From assembly GCA_964627935.1 (NCBI GenBank), contig CAZVLB010000004.1:62001-126000 (forward strand): a stretch of DNA of 64,000 nt, given 5' to 3'. Positions 42,318-51,337 of the stretch are shown piece after piece (the stretch's first letter is position 1; each line of letters starts with the position of its first letter). This DNA comes from JAABVY01 sp964627935. Its GTDB lineage: Bacteria > Zixibacteria > MSB-5A5 > JAABVY01. Below the pieces are notes generated by a model. It saw only the letters and a list, made by a program, of their open reading frames with translations. It had not been told where the DNA came from and did not search any database. A program made the position numbers and the translations under genes.

Positions 42318-42842
42318 ATGCAGGTCTACCTTGAATGGGTGCGGGCCAATCCGCTAATGTCGGCCGCGATTCAATTTGCAATACTGGGCACACTGGGCGA
42401 AATCGCCTCGATTTCACTCAAAAATAAAAGGCTGTCTTTGCCATGTACCATACCGGAACTACTGGGCAAGATCCTGGCCTGGGCGTTGCTGGGGATAATC
42501 ATTAAATACGGTTTTGCGGGTATGAAGGGCTTCACCCGCGCACTGATCGATCATAATTTATTGCCGGACTTTTTTTCCGGCGGATTCGGATGGGCCCTGG
42601 CCGTGTCTGTGCTGACGAATATTTTCTTTGGACCGCAAATGATGTTTTTCCACAGGCTCGAGGACAATATCATCCTCAGGCGCTGGAGTTTCAAGGGATT
42701 AACATACGCCTGGTGGACGCTGCTGTGGTTCTGGATACCGGCTCATACGCTGACATTCAGCCTGCCGGTCGATTATCAGATCGGCCTGGCGGCATTGTGG
42801 TCGGTCGTGCTGGGTATCATCATGGGCCTGACCAAAAAATAA
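42318..42842 (+). CDS. Small integral membrane protein, possibly Mpv17/PMP22-like
   Basis: A 174-residue membrane protein with about four hydrophobic segments. The C-terminal part (TYAWWTLLWFWIPAHTLTF, then LAALWSVVLGIIMG) resembles the closing region of Mpv17/PMP22 proteins, which form small membrane channels in organelles and occur sparsely in bacteria. I am not certain of the match. AAAGGAG lies five bases before ATG 42318, so the TTG at 42315 is not the start. The next gene begins 32 bases downstream on the same strand and is also uncharacterised, so the two may be cotranscribed. It follows the giant kinase gene by about 80 bases and could be read from the same transcript. Confidence 0.55.
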   Translation: MQVYLEWVRANPLMSAAIQFAILGTLGEIASISLKNKRLSLPCTIPELLGKILAWALLGIIIKYGFAGMKGFTRALIDHNLLPDFFSGGFGWALAVSVLTNIFFGPQMMFFHRLEDNIILRRWSFKGLTYAWWTLLWFWIPAHTLTFSLPVDYQIGLAALWSVVLGIIMGLTKK

Positions 42843-42874
42843 CAAGCCATCTAAAATCATGGAAAGGAAATACC

Positions 42875-43621
42875 ATGCATGCACTTCTGAATAAAGTAAA
42901 GGGGAAAGATATCAATGTCCTGCCATTGACGGAAAGCAACGGCCTGAACAATCAGCTCTGGACAGTGGCCGGTGTGCCGGTCGGCGATAATCAGTTCTGG
43001 ATTTATCAGGACCCCAGCAGCCGTATAAGTTATTATGACAACCTGATGTCTATAGAGATCGAGAAATTCAGCCTGTGTCATGATCAGGTGCAGGTATTCG
43101 ACAATCCCAAGCATCTGTTTCTGACCAGGGAGGGATATGCTCCCGGCGATTATGGTGTCTGTCTGTTTGGCTGTATGATGCAGGCTTATGATTTCAGTGG
43201 TAATCCTGATGATTATCGTGATGGTTTCGGGGCCTTCAATGTGCTCGATTTCAGGACCGGTATGGTTTTCGACATAATCTCCAACGGCCATAAAACCTGG
43301 ATAATTTATGAACGGCTGTTGATGCCCGGCCTGGTTTCAAAAGAGGATGCATTCACAAAGGTAACTCCAATAAACCGGACAACTCATCCGGGCGAAATCC
43401 TGCATTGCGCCGTGCTTTATAATCGCAATGAAGATATGGCCGAGTATTACATCAATTATGATCTGGTATATAAAGTCGAAAATATACCACTGAAAGTTGA
43501 TTCACTTCAGACAGGATTCGGGATAATCACCCTGCATGACATAGAAGGCGGCAAAAGCAGATCATGCCGTGGTCAGGGCGGTTCCGGTCTATGGGGCGCA
43601 TTCCGGGTGATCAGCTACTGA
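42875..43621 (+). CDS. Conserved hypothetical protein (DUF6081-like)
   Basis: A 248-residue predicted soluble protein with no signal peptide or membrane segment. It reads as a lectin-like beta sandwich: FWIYQDPSSRISYYDNLMSI, then HDQVQVFDNPKHLFLTREGY, GFGAFNVLDFRTGMVFDIIS and a closing SRSCRGQGGSGLWGAF. It resembles DUF6081 proteins as I remember them, but this is uncertain. The open frame extends back to 42590 inside the previous gene; GGAAAGGA before ATG 42875 fixes the real start. Its end overlaps by seven bases the reverse-strand lipoprotein gene. The function is unknown. Confidence 0.7.
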   Translation: MHALLNKVKGKDINVLPLTESNGLNNQLWTVAGVPVGDNQFWIYQDPSSRISYYDNLMSIEIEKFSLCHDQVQVFDNPKHLFLTREGYAPGDYGVCLFGCMMQAYDFSGNPDDYRDGFGAFNVLDFRTGMVFDIISNGHKTWIIYERLLMPGLVSKEDAFTKVTPINRTTHPGEILHCAVLYNRNEDMAEYYINYDLVYKVENIPLKVDSLQTGFGIITLHDIEGGKSRSCRGQGGSGLWGAFRVISY

Positions 43622-44625
43622 ATGAATTCGAATGAATCGAAAAACCTCTGGGTGTAGTTTGGATTCGGATCATGCGATGGTGCAAGCGCCAGAAGCTGGT
43701 AGAGGCTGTTGTCCTTGAGTACGGCTACTCCCCTGAATGACCCCTGGTTGGCTACCAGATCGAATTTTATCGTATAGGCCGGGTAGCCTTCAAACTGTAT
43801 TTCCTGTTCCTGCAGGTTCTCGTGATTCTCAAATTCGGCCAGCATCCCACGGCGATAGTTTTTGAATATCTGCTGTGGGGTATTAGTATTGCGCCAGTTT
43901 TGATCATACTGGGTTTGCATCACGCTGAATTCACGGTATTTGGAGGTCAGGCTGGTTACGAATAAAGTCGGCTGGCCCGCCACGGTTTCCATGACTGATT
44001 CGCTTTCATTGGGAGGGGCGGGATATTCTACCTTGTATGCGGAATCCGGAGAAACATATGTTATCCAGTTTTCCAGCGCGGGTTCTTTGAGCGGTGGAAT
44101 TTCGAGCAGCCGGAATGAGTTCAGGAATCGATTGATATCAGCAGGAATCGAATCCGTTTCCGTTACCGCCATGAGCTGATAGAAACGCATATTAACCAGA
44201 TACATACGCAGCTTCAAGGTCACCTGGTTTTCATTTATCTTAAGGACAGCCTCCTGCCCGGGATAACGGTCGAGGGTAATAAATTCTCTGCTTGTAAGGC
44301 GGCCATTCATGTTTCTTACGGCACCCTGCAGGGCACCGATGAACATCTTCTCGATTCCGCTTGTAACTGCAAGGCTGTCGGACATTTCGGAATAACTTAT
44401 GCTGTATTGGTGCCCTTCATTTATAAGGGTATAGCGCGGAGTAACGAGTTCCCCGAGAGCCGTCTGAGAAACCATCGTATCCAGACTGGGAGGGGCCGGA
44501 AGTGTGATCGCAAAATTGGCTTCTTTAAAGACAAACTCTTTCCATTCCGCTTCCTCTTTATCCGAAGCGCAGGAAACAATCAAAATCAGGGTTAAGATGG
44601 TAACGGCTAGCAGGGCTCTTTTCAT
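43615..44625 (-). CDS. Lipoprotein with tandem duplicated domain
   Basis: A 336-residue lipoprotein: the signal peptide ends in the lipobox IVSC (Cys about 19). The mature part is two related halves, about residues 30-175 and 190-336. Each starts with an ITLPAPPS or KVEYPAPPN strand, continues through a Ser/Thr-rich segment, has RYPGQEAVLKI or GYPAYTIKFD, then YQLMAV or YQLLAL and ends in a RFLNSF or RFFDSF helix. This pattern resembles PsbP/DcrB-like folds. The duplication was probably old, since the halves differ greatly. AGAGGT lies upstream of ATG 44625. The function is unknown; the gene overlaps the end of the convergent neighbour by seven bases. Confidence 0.75.
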   Translation of the reverse strand: MKRALLAVTILTLILIVSCASDKEEAEWKEFVFKEANFAITLPAPPSLDTMVSQTALGELVTPRYTLINEGHQYSISYSEMSDSLAVTSGIEKMFIGALQGAVRNMNGRLTSREFITLDRYPGQEAVLKINENQVTLKLRMYLVNMRFYQLMAVTETDSIPADINRFLNSFRLLEIPPLKEPALENWITYVSPDSAYKVEYPAPPNESESVMETVAGQPTLFVTSLTSKYREFSVMQTQYDQNWRNTNTPQQIFKNYRRGMLAEFENHENLQEQEIQFEGYPAYTIKFDLVANQGSFRGVAVLKDNSLYQLLALAPSHDPNPNYTQRFFDSFEFIQ

Positions 44626-44798
44626 GTTTTACCTCTATCAATTGCAATTATTTGCGGCTTTACTGTTAATCAGCTTATTTCAACATATTGATTCAACACG
44701 TGAACTCAAGCATTTTTATCATGTATAACCTATTGATTATTTTTTCAGGGAGCGTATCTTTGAAGCGAAATTACTTATAAACGATTGGGATCTGGATC

Positions 44799-45989
44799 AT
44801 GAAAAGATTTGTCATCATAGTTTCCGTTTTGCTCATGCTTTTTATGTCAGATATTTTCGCGCAACAGCTTACCAGTTTCGAGCAGGCTGTGGAACTTGCC
44901 AAAAAGCAGGACAAGCCACTTCTGCTTGAATTTGTGCGCGAGGATTGCGAATTCTGCGAGAAAGCGAGGGATGATTTCGAAACCAACGCCACGATCAAGC
45001 AGGTGCTGGAAAATGTGGTACATTATCCTGTCAATTTACTGACCGACGAAGGTAAAAGACTGGATAAAAAATACAAGGCCGGTGTCAGCTTCCCGGTATT
45101 TATCCTGGCCAACAGCGAGGGCGATGCAATAGTGCGCTGGAGTGGATATTCCCAGCCGCATAGATTCATGAATGCGCTCAAGGATGCGCTCGAAGATCAG
45201 ACTACAATCAAAACCCGTCTGGCACGGGTTCGTCAGAATCCGAGTTATGCCGATTCATATTTCCTGGCCAATTATTTTGCGCAGATGGAGGAGCATATGG
45301 CCGCGGTGGCCTATTACAAGCAGGCCCAGGAGCTGGGAGGGGCCCATAACGCCAATTTCGAATTTGAGATCTTTTTGAATACGGCAGATGCGGCCTGGAA
45401 AGATCAGGTGCCGTTGGACACGGTCTATCCTGCGGCGGAGAGGTTTGTGGCGGCCCACGGCAAGACCCAGGAAGAGGTGGCTCGCATGGCTATGGGATTG
45501 AGCCGCCTGGCGCGCAAGTACAATAACACCGAAAACCTTGAAAAGTATCTCGATTACGCCCTTAAATCGCTTAAGCAAACCAATACGGTCAATCTTACAC
45601 GCATGCGCATGCTGCTTCTGTCGGAACATGCCCTGCTGATCAAAGGTGATACAGTTGCGGCGATTGAAATTCAAAAATCATCACTGGGAGACGGCTGGGA
45701 GAACAATCCTCCCCGTTATTATCGATTTGTACGCTGGTGCCTGGAGCGCGAGATCAACCTGGAAGAAGCGGAAATGTATGCCCGCAAGGCGGTCGAAAGT
45801 GCTCCCGAAGGCGAATTCAAGGCTGGCGTCTATAAAACACTGGCGGAAGTATGTTATGCTCGCGGCAAGCTGGATGAGGCCGTGATTGCAATCGAAAATG
45901 CCATCGATATCGACGCAGGAAATCATGAATATATGAACCTGTGGGAAAAGTATGTCGCCGAGCTCGAAGATAAAGGCAAAAATCAATAG
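44799..45989 (+). CDS. Exported thioredoxin-fold protein with TPR-like repeats
   Basis: An exported 396-residue protein with a signal peptide (ends IFAQ) and an N-terminal thioredoxin-like domain whose active site is REDCEFCEKA (Cys50 and Cys53). KAGVSFPVFIL supplies the cis-Pro motif (FP) expected of the fold. From residue about 130 the chain is all-helical and holds several tetratricopeptide-like repeats (AVAYYKQAQELGG; NLEKYLDYALKSLKQT; LDEAVIAIENAIDIDAG). The thioredoxin part probably reduces or rearranges disulfides in periplasmic proteins and the repeats bind a client. The two CXXC cysteines are intact. Its end overlaps the DoxX-like gene on the other strand by seven bases. Confidence 0.82.
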   Translation: MKRFVIIVSVLLMLFMSDIFAQQLTSFEQAVELAKKQDKPLLLEFVREDCEFCEKARDDFETNATIKQVLENVVHYPVNLLTDEGKRLDKKYKAGVSFPVFILANSEGDAIVRWSGYSQPHRFMNALKDALEDQTTIKTRLARVRQNPSYADSYFLANYFAQMEEHMAAVAYYKQAQELGGAHNANFEFEIFLNTADAAWKDQVPLDTVYPAAERFVAAHGKTQEEVARMAMGLSRLARKYNNTENLEKYLDYALKSLKQTNTVNLTRMRMLLLSEHALLIKGDTVAAIEIQKSSLGDGWENNPPRYYRFVRWCLEREINLEEAEMYARKAVESAPEGEFKAGVYKTLAEVCYARGKLDEAVIAIENAIDIDAGNHEYMNLWEKYVAELEDKGKNQ

Positions 45990-46435
45990 CCTTCACCGCG
46001 ACGAATCGTGCCACCGACTACAATACCGGCGCTGATCAATATCAGGTTCTTGATTATATACTGACCCTCCAATGTCAGGCCATAGGGGAACTGCGTATAG
46101 CAGATATCGGGAAGCAGAATCAATGGCAGCATTGTGCCCGGCATCTGCAAAAACAGCAGTAATAGTCCGATTCTGATCAGGGGACGAAACAGCAGGCCCA
46201 CACCGATGGCGACCTCCCACCATCCCAGAAGAGGGACGAATATATCCGGCGGGATCCATGTCACCGTCTTTCTGACAATCTCCTCGGCGGGACTTATCCC
46301 CAGGGGCTTTAAGATGCCGAACCAGATGAATATTATCGCCAGCGAATAGCGCAAAAATATCATGCCATAACGGTTCATCCATCCGGCAATGGCGACATCG
46401 ATTCTGTTCAATATTTGATTTTTGAGTGGTTTCAT
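45983..46435 (-). CDS. DoxX-like membrane protein
   Basis: A 150-residue four-helix inner-membrane protein similar to the DoxX family. RYSLAIIFIWFGILKPLGIS is the first helix, the second includes FVPLLGWWEVAIGVGLLF, and the third LLLLFLQMPGTMLPLILL. DoxX-type proteins associate with membrane redox chains or thiol-quinone exchange. GATAGGA lies upstream of ATG 46435. It is the last of a same-strand run beginning with the YhiN-like gene, 43 bases after the SH3 protein gene, though the gap leaves room for a separate promoter. It converges on the thioredoxin-fold gene, with seven bases of overlap. Confidence 0.75.
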   Translation of the reverse strand: MKPLKNQILNRIDVAIAGWMNRYGMIFLRYSLAIIFIWFGILKPLGISPAEEIVRKTVTWIPPDIFVPLLGWWEVAIGVGLLFRPLIRIGLLLLFLQMPGTMLPLILLPDICYTQFPYGLTLEGQYIIKNLILISAGIVVGGTIRRGEGY

Positions 46436-46478
46436 TGTCCTATCCGATACCGATTAATCATGTAACAGGACGATGCGG

Positions 46479-46844
46479 CTATTGTTCATTCTTTGCGCCA
46501 TCGATCGATTCGATGTGCGTCTCAGGCACCCAGCCTTCCTCACCTGATAAAGTCCTGCAAAAAGCCCAGCCGCATTCCCTTTTCAAGATTCCAAGTTCCT
46601 GATCGGCAGATACAATAAGTTCCAGTGCATTGTAATCTTCTATGGCTGTGGCTTGATTATTCTCTACATCTATATCAAGATATTCTTCAGGAACCCATCC
46701 GGCCCGTCCATCTGCATGTTCGCACCAGATCCATCGCGGATTTTCCGGATCGTTTTTGCCTGCTGTGACAATATCTCCGGCCCGCATGCGGATCGGATCA
46801 TCATAGGCCCGTTTATAATTTTTTACAACCCTGGCTCGAATCAT
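46479..46844 (-). CDS. Tandem SH3-domain protein
   Basis: A 121-residue protein made of two bacterial SH3-like domains (about 1-58 and 62-115): RMRAGDIVTAG with GRAGWVPEEYL in the first, and LIVSADQELGILK with GEEGWVPETHI in the second. No signal peptide is present, so it is probably cytosolic, which is unusual for SH3b domains. The frame opens at ATG 46862, but ATG 46844 overlaps the RidA stop as ATGA and has GGAG five bases upstream, so the latter is used. This ATGA overlap implies translational coupling to RidA. The function is unknown; the ligand may be a peptide with Pro or basic residues. Confidence 0.75.
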   Translation of the reverse strand: MIRARVVKNYKRAYDDPIRMRAGDIVTAGKNDPENPRWIWCEHADGRAGWVPEEYLDIDVENNQATAIEDYNALELIVSADQELGILKRECGWAFCRTLSGEEGWVPETHIESIDGAKNEQ

Positions 46845-47233
46845 CCCCTCTCCAGAATGCATTCTGCCTCAATTTCAACCAGCCAGTCATCGCGCACCAG
46901 CCCCTTGACCTCGATCATGGTGCTGGCAGGACGAATCTGGGCAAAGAACTCGCCATGAGCCCGGCCCACTTCTTCCCACTTGCCGATATCAGTCAGGTAC
47001 ATACGTGTGCGAACGACATCGTTTAGTTTGCCGCCCGCTCCCTCCACAGCTTGCTGGATAATCTCAAGGCAACGGCGTGCCTGGGCATAAGCATCCCCCG
47101 CTCCTACAGTACCGCCATCGGTTCCGATCGGTCCGGTGCCGGATACGACAATTCTTCCTGATCGACGAACCGCGCGGCTGAATCCGATCTGTTCTTCATA
47201 GGGTGAACCCGAGGTAATATTTCTACGGGGCAT
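46841..47233 (-). CDS. ridA: RidA-family enamine/imine deaminase
   Basis: A 130-residue protein of the RidA (YjgF/YER057c/UK114) family, which hydrolyses reactive enamines and imines produced by PLP enzymes. Conserved features include ARRCLEIIQQAVEGAGG, VVRTRMYLTDI with the likely active-site Arg, and RPASTMIEVKGLVRDDWLVE with the closing Glu-rich EIEAE. AAAGGAG precedes ATG 47233. It overlaps the next gene (SH3 protein) by four bases and follows the RsmE gene by 12, so the three are likely one operon. The family is trimeric; the usual substrate is 2-aminoacrylate. Confidence 0.88.
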   Translation of the reverse strand: MPRRNITSGSPYEEQIGFSRAVRRSGRIVVSGTGPIGTDGGTVGAGDAYAQARRCLEIIQQAVEGAGGKLNDVVRTRMYLTDIGKWEEVGRAHGEFFAQIRPASTMIEVKGLVRDDWLVEIEAECILERG

Positions 47234-47245
47234 ATCTGCTCCTTT

Positions 47246-48001
47246 CTATTCCGAATTCATCTTTTTCATCAATTCTATCTGTGCCAGAATGTATGATATG
47301 GCATGTTCCACCCGCAACACGGGATTGCCGAGGCGGATCGGCTTAAATCCCCAAGCCATAAATTTCTCTATCTCAAACGGCACCCATCCGCCCTCGGGCC
47401 CGATAGCGACATAAGTTGCACGGGGAGAATCCTGATAGGCTTTATTTAAGTAATCCAGGGCCTCCCGATCCGGAAGCAGTTTGAGAGGAGATTCCGGTTC
47501 CTGTTGTTCAAGAATTGAAAGCTCGTCTTCAACGAAGGGAAGGAACCTGTCATATACTTTTACATGTGTCAGGCGGATATTTTTGCCCTGGCTCATGCCG
47601 TCCAGAAGATGACAATTGAGATTTTCATTTTCCAGAAGCGGCGAATGATAATAACTTTTTTCCACACGATTGGCGCGGATCAAATGCAGGCGCCGAATCG
47701 CGGTCATACCGCAGATAAACAGCACTTTTTTGAGCGTTTGCGGGCGGGGCAGGGCGCAGATCAGGTCAATTTCCGGAGAAATGGAAATCTCCGTTTCTTC
47801 AGGCTTATATTCAAGCGTTATCCGCTGATCAACGATCGACTTGATAGTGCCGGTTCCGACAGACTCATTTATCAAGCCGGCCTCAAATCTGTCTCCGGCT
47901 GATAGCTTGAGGATATTGATAATATGTTCCGCCCGATGATCTTTAAACGTGAATATTTTATCCTCTGTCTGATCCTTTTTATGCAAGATAATCAAGTTCA
48001 T
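47246..48001 (-). CDS. rsmE: 16S rRNA (uracil1498-N3)-methyltransferase RsmE
   Basis: A 251-residue SPOUT-type rRNA methyltransferase that methylates U1498 of 16S rRNA with S-adenosylmethionine. Family motifs visible are HIINILKLSAGDRF in the N-terminal PUA-like domain, and in the SPOUT half IGPEGGWVPFEIEKF, FKPIRLGNPVLRVEHA and a final ISYILAQIE. The knot-forming GPEGG and LG-LRVE segments are intact. It lies six bases downstream of the YhiN-like gene stop and 12 bases upstream of RidA. The LPRPQTLKKVLFICGM segment fits known RsmE sequences. It is a housekeeping gene. Confidence 0.93.
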   Translation of the reverse strand: MNLIILHKKDQTEDKIFTFKDHRAEHIINILKLSAGDRFEAGLINESVGTGTIKSIVDQRITLEYKPEETEISISPEIDLICALPRPQTLKKVLFICGMTAIRRLHLIRANRVEKSYYHSPLLENENLNCHLLDGMSQGKNIRLTHVKVYDRFLPFVEDELSILEQQEPESPLKLLPDREALDYLNKAYQDSPRATYVAIGPEGGWVPFEIEKFMAWGFKPIRLGNPVLRVEHAISYILAQIELMKKMNSE

Positions 48002-48007
48002 TTCGAT

Positions 48008-49273
48008 TTACCTGTTTCGCAGATATTCTGCTGCAGACATACCGGCCAGCCAGCCGGTGGAAAATGCCGCCTGCAAATTAAAACCGCCCGTGTCCCCGTC
48101 AAGGTCAAGCACCTCACCGCAGAAATACAGGCCCTCAAGCTTGTGCGACATCATTGTGCGCGGATCTATTTCCTTTAAACTGACACCGCCCGATGTCACC
48201 AATGCTTCACGAAATCCGCGATGGCCGGTTATTGTGAAACGGAAATCCTTGAGCCATTTGCGCAACTCCTTGCGTTCAGCGGCATTGATTTGATTGCCGA
48301 GCTTGTCCGCTTCGATATTGACCTGCTCGATACATACCGGTATCAGTTGCATGGGCAGGAGTGATTTTAATATGGCGCCGAATTTAGTGCTGCCGTTCTG
48401 ATCGAATTCGCGCAGGAGCCTGTTATCCAGCTTCTTATTATCCAGGGCGGGTTTCAGGTCGATTGATATCTCGGGCAGCTGATCAGGTTCATCCTCCAAT
48501 ATCTCCACGCATTGCTTGCTTAATGTCAGAATTATCGGGCCTGTCAGACCGTATTTCATGAACTGCATCTCGCCAAACTGGTCGGTGATTTTTTTACCCC
48601 CGAACCAGAGAGAAGCATTGACGTTTTTGAGTGCCAGGTTTTCCAGGCGGATGCAAACATCCGGATCAGACTCAAGCGGCACAAGTGCCGGTCTGGCCGG
48701 AATTACCTTATGCCCGACGGAAGCCGCAAGTTTATAGCCATCGCCAGTTGATCCGGTCCCCGGATAGGAACATCCGCCGGTGGCAACAATCACCGCATGG
48801 GCCAGATCTCTGTTGCCATCCTCGGTTTGAATTCCGGTTACCTTCTTGCCCTCGATAATCAGCGACTTAACAGTCCTTCCACAGACAATCTTGACGCCAT
48901 TGTCGAGAAGGTGCTGATGGAGTTTTTCGGATATCTGCGGAGCCTCGATATTGGAGGGGAAGATTCTTCCACCCCGTTCGGCTTTGGTTTCAATTGCAAG
49001 AGAATTAAGAAAGCGCACAAGGTCATCGGAGAAGAATCTGGCAAATGCCTGTCTCAGGAATTTGCCGTTGGAACCGAAATGCCTGATGAATTCGCCCACC
49101 GGCGCTGTATTGCTGAGGTTGCAACGGCCCTTGCCGGTGATTGCCAGCTTGCGGCCGGGCTTGCGGTTTTTCTCGTAAATGGTCACATCGGCACCAAGCT
49201 CCAGTGCTCCTGCGGCTGCCAGGAGGCCTGCGGCCCCGGCGCCGATAATTATCAACTTTTTGTTTTTGCTCAT
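48008..49273 (-). CDS. HI0933/YhiN-family flavoprotein
   Basis: A 421-residue NAD(P)/FAD-dependent oxidoreductase of the HI0933 (YhiN) family. The Rossmann motif IIIGAGAAGLLAAAGALELG binds FAD at the N-terminus, followed by KLAITGKGRCNLSN, a family signature. Later segments are VIVATGGCSYPGTGSTGDGY and, near the end, CGEVLDLDGDTGGFNLQ, the second FAD contact. The catalytic role is not established for the family. It is the first gene of the minus-strand run with RsmE six bases downstream. The start ATG lacks a clear Shine-Dalgarno. The length and both FAD motifs are normal, so it is likely functional. Confidence 0.9.
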   Translation of the reverse strand: MSKNKKLIIIGAGAAGLLAAAGALELGADVTIYEKNRKPGRKLAITGKGRCNLSNTAPVGEFIRHFGSNGKFLRQAFARFFSDDLVRFLNSLAIETKAERGGRIFPSNIEAPQISEKLHQHLLDNGVKIVCGRTVKSLIIEGKKVTGIQTEDGNRDLAHAVIVATGGCSYPGTGSTGDGYKLAASVGHKVIPARPALVPLESDPDVCIRLENLALKNVNASLWFGGKKITDQFGEMQFMKYGLTGPIILTLSKQCVEILEDEPDQLPEISIDLKPALDNKKLDNRLLREFDQNGSTKFGAILKSLLPMQLIPVCIEQVNIEADKLGNQINAAERKELRKWLKDFRFTITGHRGFREALVTSGGVSLKEIDPRTMMSHKLEGLYFCGEVLDLDGDTGGFNLQAAFSTGWLAGMSAAEYLRNR

Positions 49274-49425
49274 AGATTTTCAATCAAAATTAAACAGAAT
49301 CATTTTACAGGTGGACAATATATAAAAAAATGAGATTTATGGTACGGATTTTATTTGATGTTTATAGTTAATAATTTTAAATTGTCAGCGATTCGCAAGC
49401 CATTTTAATTAACCGGAGGGAAAGA

Positions 49426-51165
49426 ATGAAGTTTGCAAAGGGCTTTATACTATTAAATGTCATTTGCATAGTCTTCTGCTTATTTACTAACACCTATGCC
49501 GAAAATCAAACCGTAAGATTTGCAATTATCAGTGACAGAACCGGCGGCCATGTAGAGGGTATCCATGCCCGAATCGTGGAGCAGGTAAATTACCTCAGGC
49601 CTGATTTTGTTCTTTCAGTAGGGGATTATATTGAGGGCTATACGTCTGATTCTGCCAAAATCGAAGCGGAATGGGATGAATACTTTGATATAGTTGATGA
49701 TCTCACCGCACGTTATTACATGTTGCCAGGCAACCATGACATCTGGAGCGACCTTTCCGAACGTATCTATCGCAAGAGAGTGGGTGAACCCTATTATTCA
49801 TTCGATAAGGGCGAGATCCATTTTGTCATGATCGATGTCAGCAGGGTTCAGTACGGCAACGAGTTATCATCCGAACAGCTGGGTTGGATCGCTGATGATC
49901 TGCAGAAAAATATGAGTAAACCCTACACCATAGTACTTCAGCACAGGCCGATCTGGTATGAAACAGCTTCAAAGGGCGTGCCGGACACACTGCACAGCCT
50001 GTTTGTTCAATATGGCGTTGATGCTGTTTTCACCGGTCACTATCATGAGTATTTCTGTGATGAGGTTGACGGCATAAAATATACCGGTATTGGGTCCTCC
50101 GGCGGCGAGCGGGGCGAGGATGCTTCACGGACCGGATTTCAATTTGCCTGGGTGACAGTCGATTATGAAGGTATTCATGTCGCGCCGATTGACCTGGGTG
50201 GCGTATATGCATGGAATGAAACGACCGCTCAGCAAAAAATGGTGCATGATCCGATCAGGCATTTAGGTTTAAGTTTTGATCATCCGATCCTGATTGGCAA
50301 GGATCTTCGTCCAATAGACCACAGGGCGACGGTAACGCTCAGAAATCTATCAGCGCATCCCATGGAGGACACGATTCGCTGGGAATTGCAGCCGGGATGG
50401 AGCGTTCATCCGGAAAAGATGTCGGTTTATGTCGATGCGGGTGATAGCGCTTCATTCGATTTTCTGGTGGAATCCGGTGGCGCCATCTATCCGCTTCCAT
50501 CAGCCGAGGCGAGATTCAAATTCGCCGATGATCGCGAGGTTGTTGCAAAACAGCAGTTGAGAATTGCACGCACTGCGATCTGTCCCTATGTAAAATCAGC
50601 ACCTGATCTTGATGGACATGTCGATGAATCGATATGGCAGGTATCCGCTGATAAGTTCTTTGATAATGAGGGGGCACCGGCCGAGACCGAAGCGGTGGAA
50701 TTCTATTTCGCCCATGACAGGAAAAAACTATACATCGCCGCAGTTTGTCATGAGAGCTATATGGCCGGGCTGTCCAGCAATGCTGTTGAACATGATGGTC
50801 CGGTGTATGGTGATGATTGTGTTGGATTTTTCTTCGAACCGAATCATGGTTCGGATACCGTTTATCAGATTTACTTTAATCCTGATGGTTTCGTATTCGA
50901 CCAGGTTATCTGGCGCGGCGAGGACGGCTGGATGGACAGCGATCCGGCCTGGAATGGTGAGTATAATGTCGGCACACATAAAGGCGAAAAGTTCTGGTCA
51001 ATCGAAATTGCGATTCCTGTGGATAAATTGGATGCCGAGTTCGAGAAGAACAATGACTGGCGCATAAATTTCCGTCGCAAGCAGCAACGTCTCGACCAGG
51101 CCGCTGACTGGCAGGTGCCGATAGATTATGACCCTAACACATTCGGTATACTTGAAATAAAATAA
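49426..51165 (+). CDS. Exported metallophosphoesterase with C-terminal CBM9-like domain
   Basis: An exported 579-residue calcineurin-like phosphoesterase. A signal peptide ends near TYAEN. The two-metal site is mostly visible: ISDRTGG (first Asp), VGDYIEG, PGNHDIW, LQHRPIW and FTGHYHEY. The usual DxH start is replaced by Asp-Arg-Thr, so one metal-binding His is absent. A middle beta-rich domain (about 270-385) may be immunoglobulin-like. Residues about 390-579 match a carbohydrate-binding family 9-like domain (APDLDGHVDESIWQ; VEFYFAHDRKKLYIA; WSIEIAIPVDKL). Such two-part proteins probably dephosphorylate or cleave extracellular phosphate esters near glycans. GGAGGG precedes ATG 49426. A second exported metallophosphoesterase is 1.5 kb away on the other strand. 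Confidence 0.87.
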   Translation: MKFAKGFILLNVICIVFCLFTNTYAENQTVRFAIISDRTGGHVEGIHARIVEQVNYLRPDFVLSVGDYIEGYTSDSAKIEAEWDEYFDIVDDLTARYYMLPGNHDIWSDLSERIYRKRVGEPYYSFDKGEIHFVMIDVSRVQYGNELSSEQLGWIADDLQKNMSKPYTIVLQHRPIWYETASKGVPDTLHSLFVQYGVDAVFTGHYHEYFCDEVDGIKYTGIGSSGGERGEDASRTGFQFAWVTVDYEGIHVAPIDLGGVYAWNETTAQQKMVHDPIRHLGLSFDHPILIGKDLRPIDHRATVTLRNLSAHPMEDTIRWELQPGWSVHPEKMSVYVDAGDSASFDFLVESGGAIYPLPSAEARFKFADDREVVAKQQLRIARTAICPYVKSAPDLDGHVDESIWQVSADKFFDNEGAPAETEAVEFYFAHDRKKLYIAAVCHESYMAGLSSNAVEHDGPVYGDDCVGFFFEPNHGSDTVYQIYFNPDGFVFDQVIWRGEDGWMDSDPAWNGEYNVGTHKGEKFWSIEIAIPVDKLDAEFEKNNDWRINFRRKQQRLDQAADWQVPIDYDPNTFGILEIK

Positions 51166-51337
51166 ACAAAATCCCGCTTTTCGACTCGGTCTCTCATTTT
51201 CTGCCTGTCTACGCTCGGGGAACCAGCGACAGCCTGCCATGTTATAATACACGGTAAGCAAATCTGAACCTCATAACCTCTTGAACTTTACTCTCAGCGG
51301 TGATTATGTGCCGGCAGTTGAACAATGCGGAGGAACG

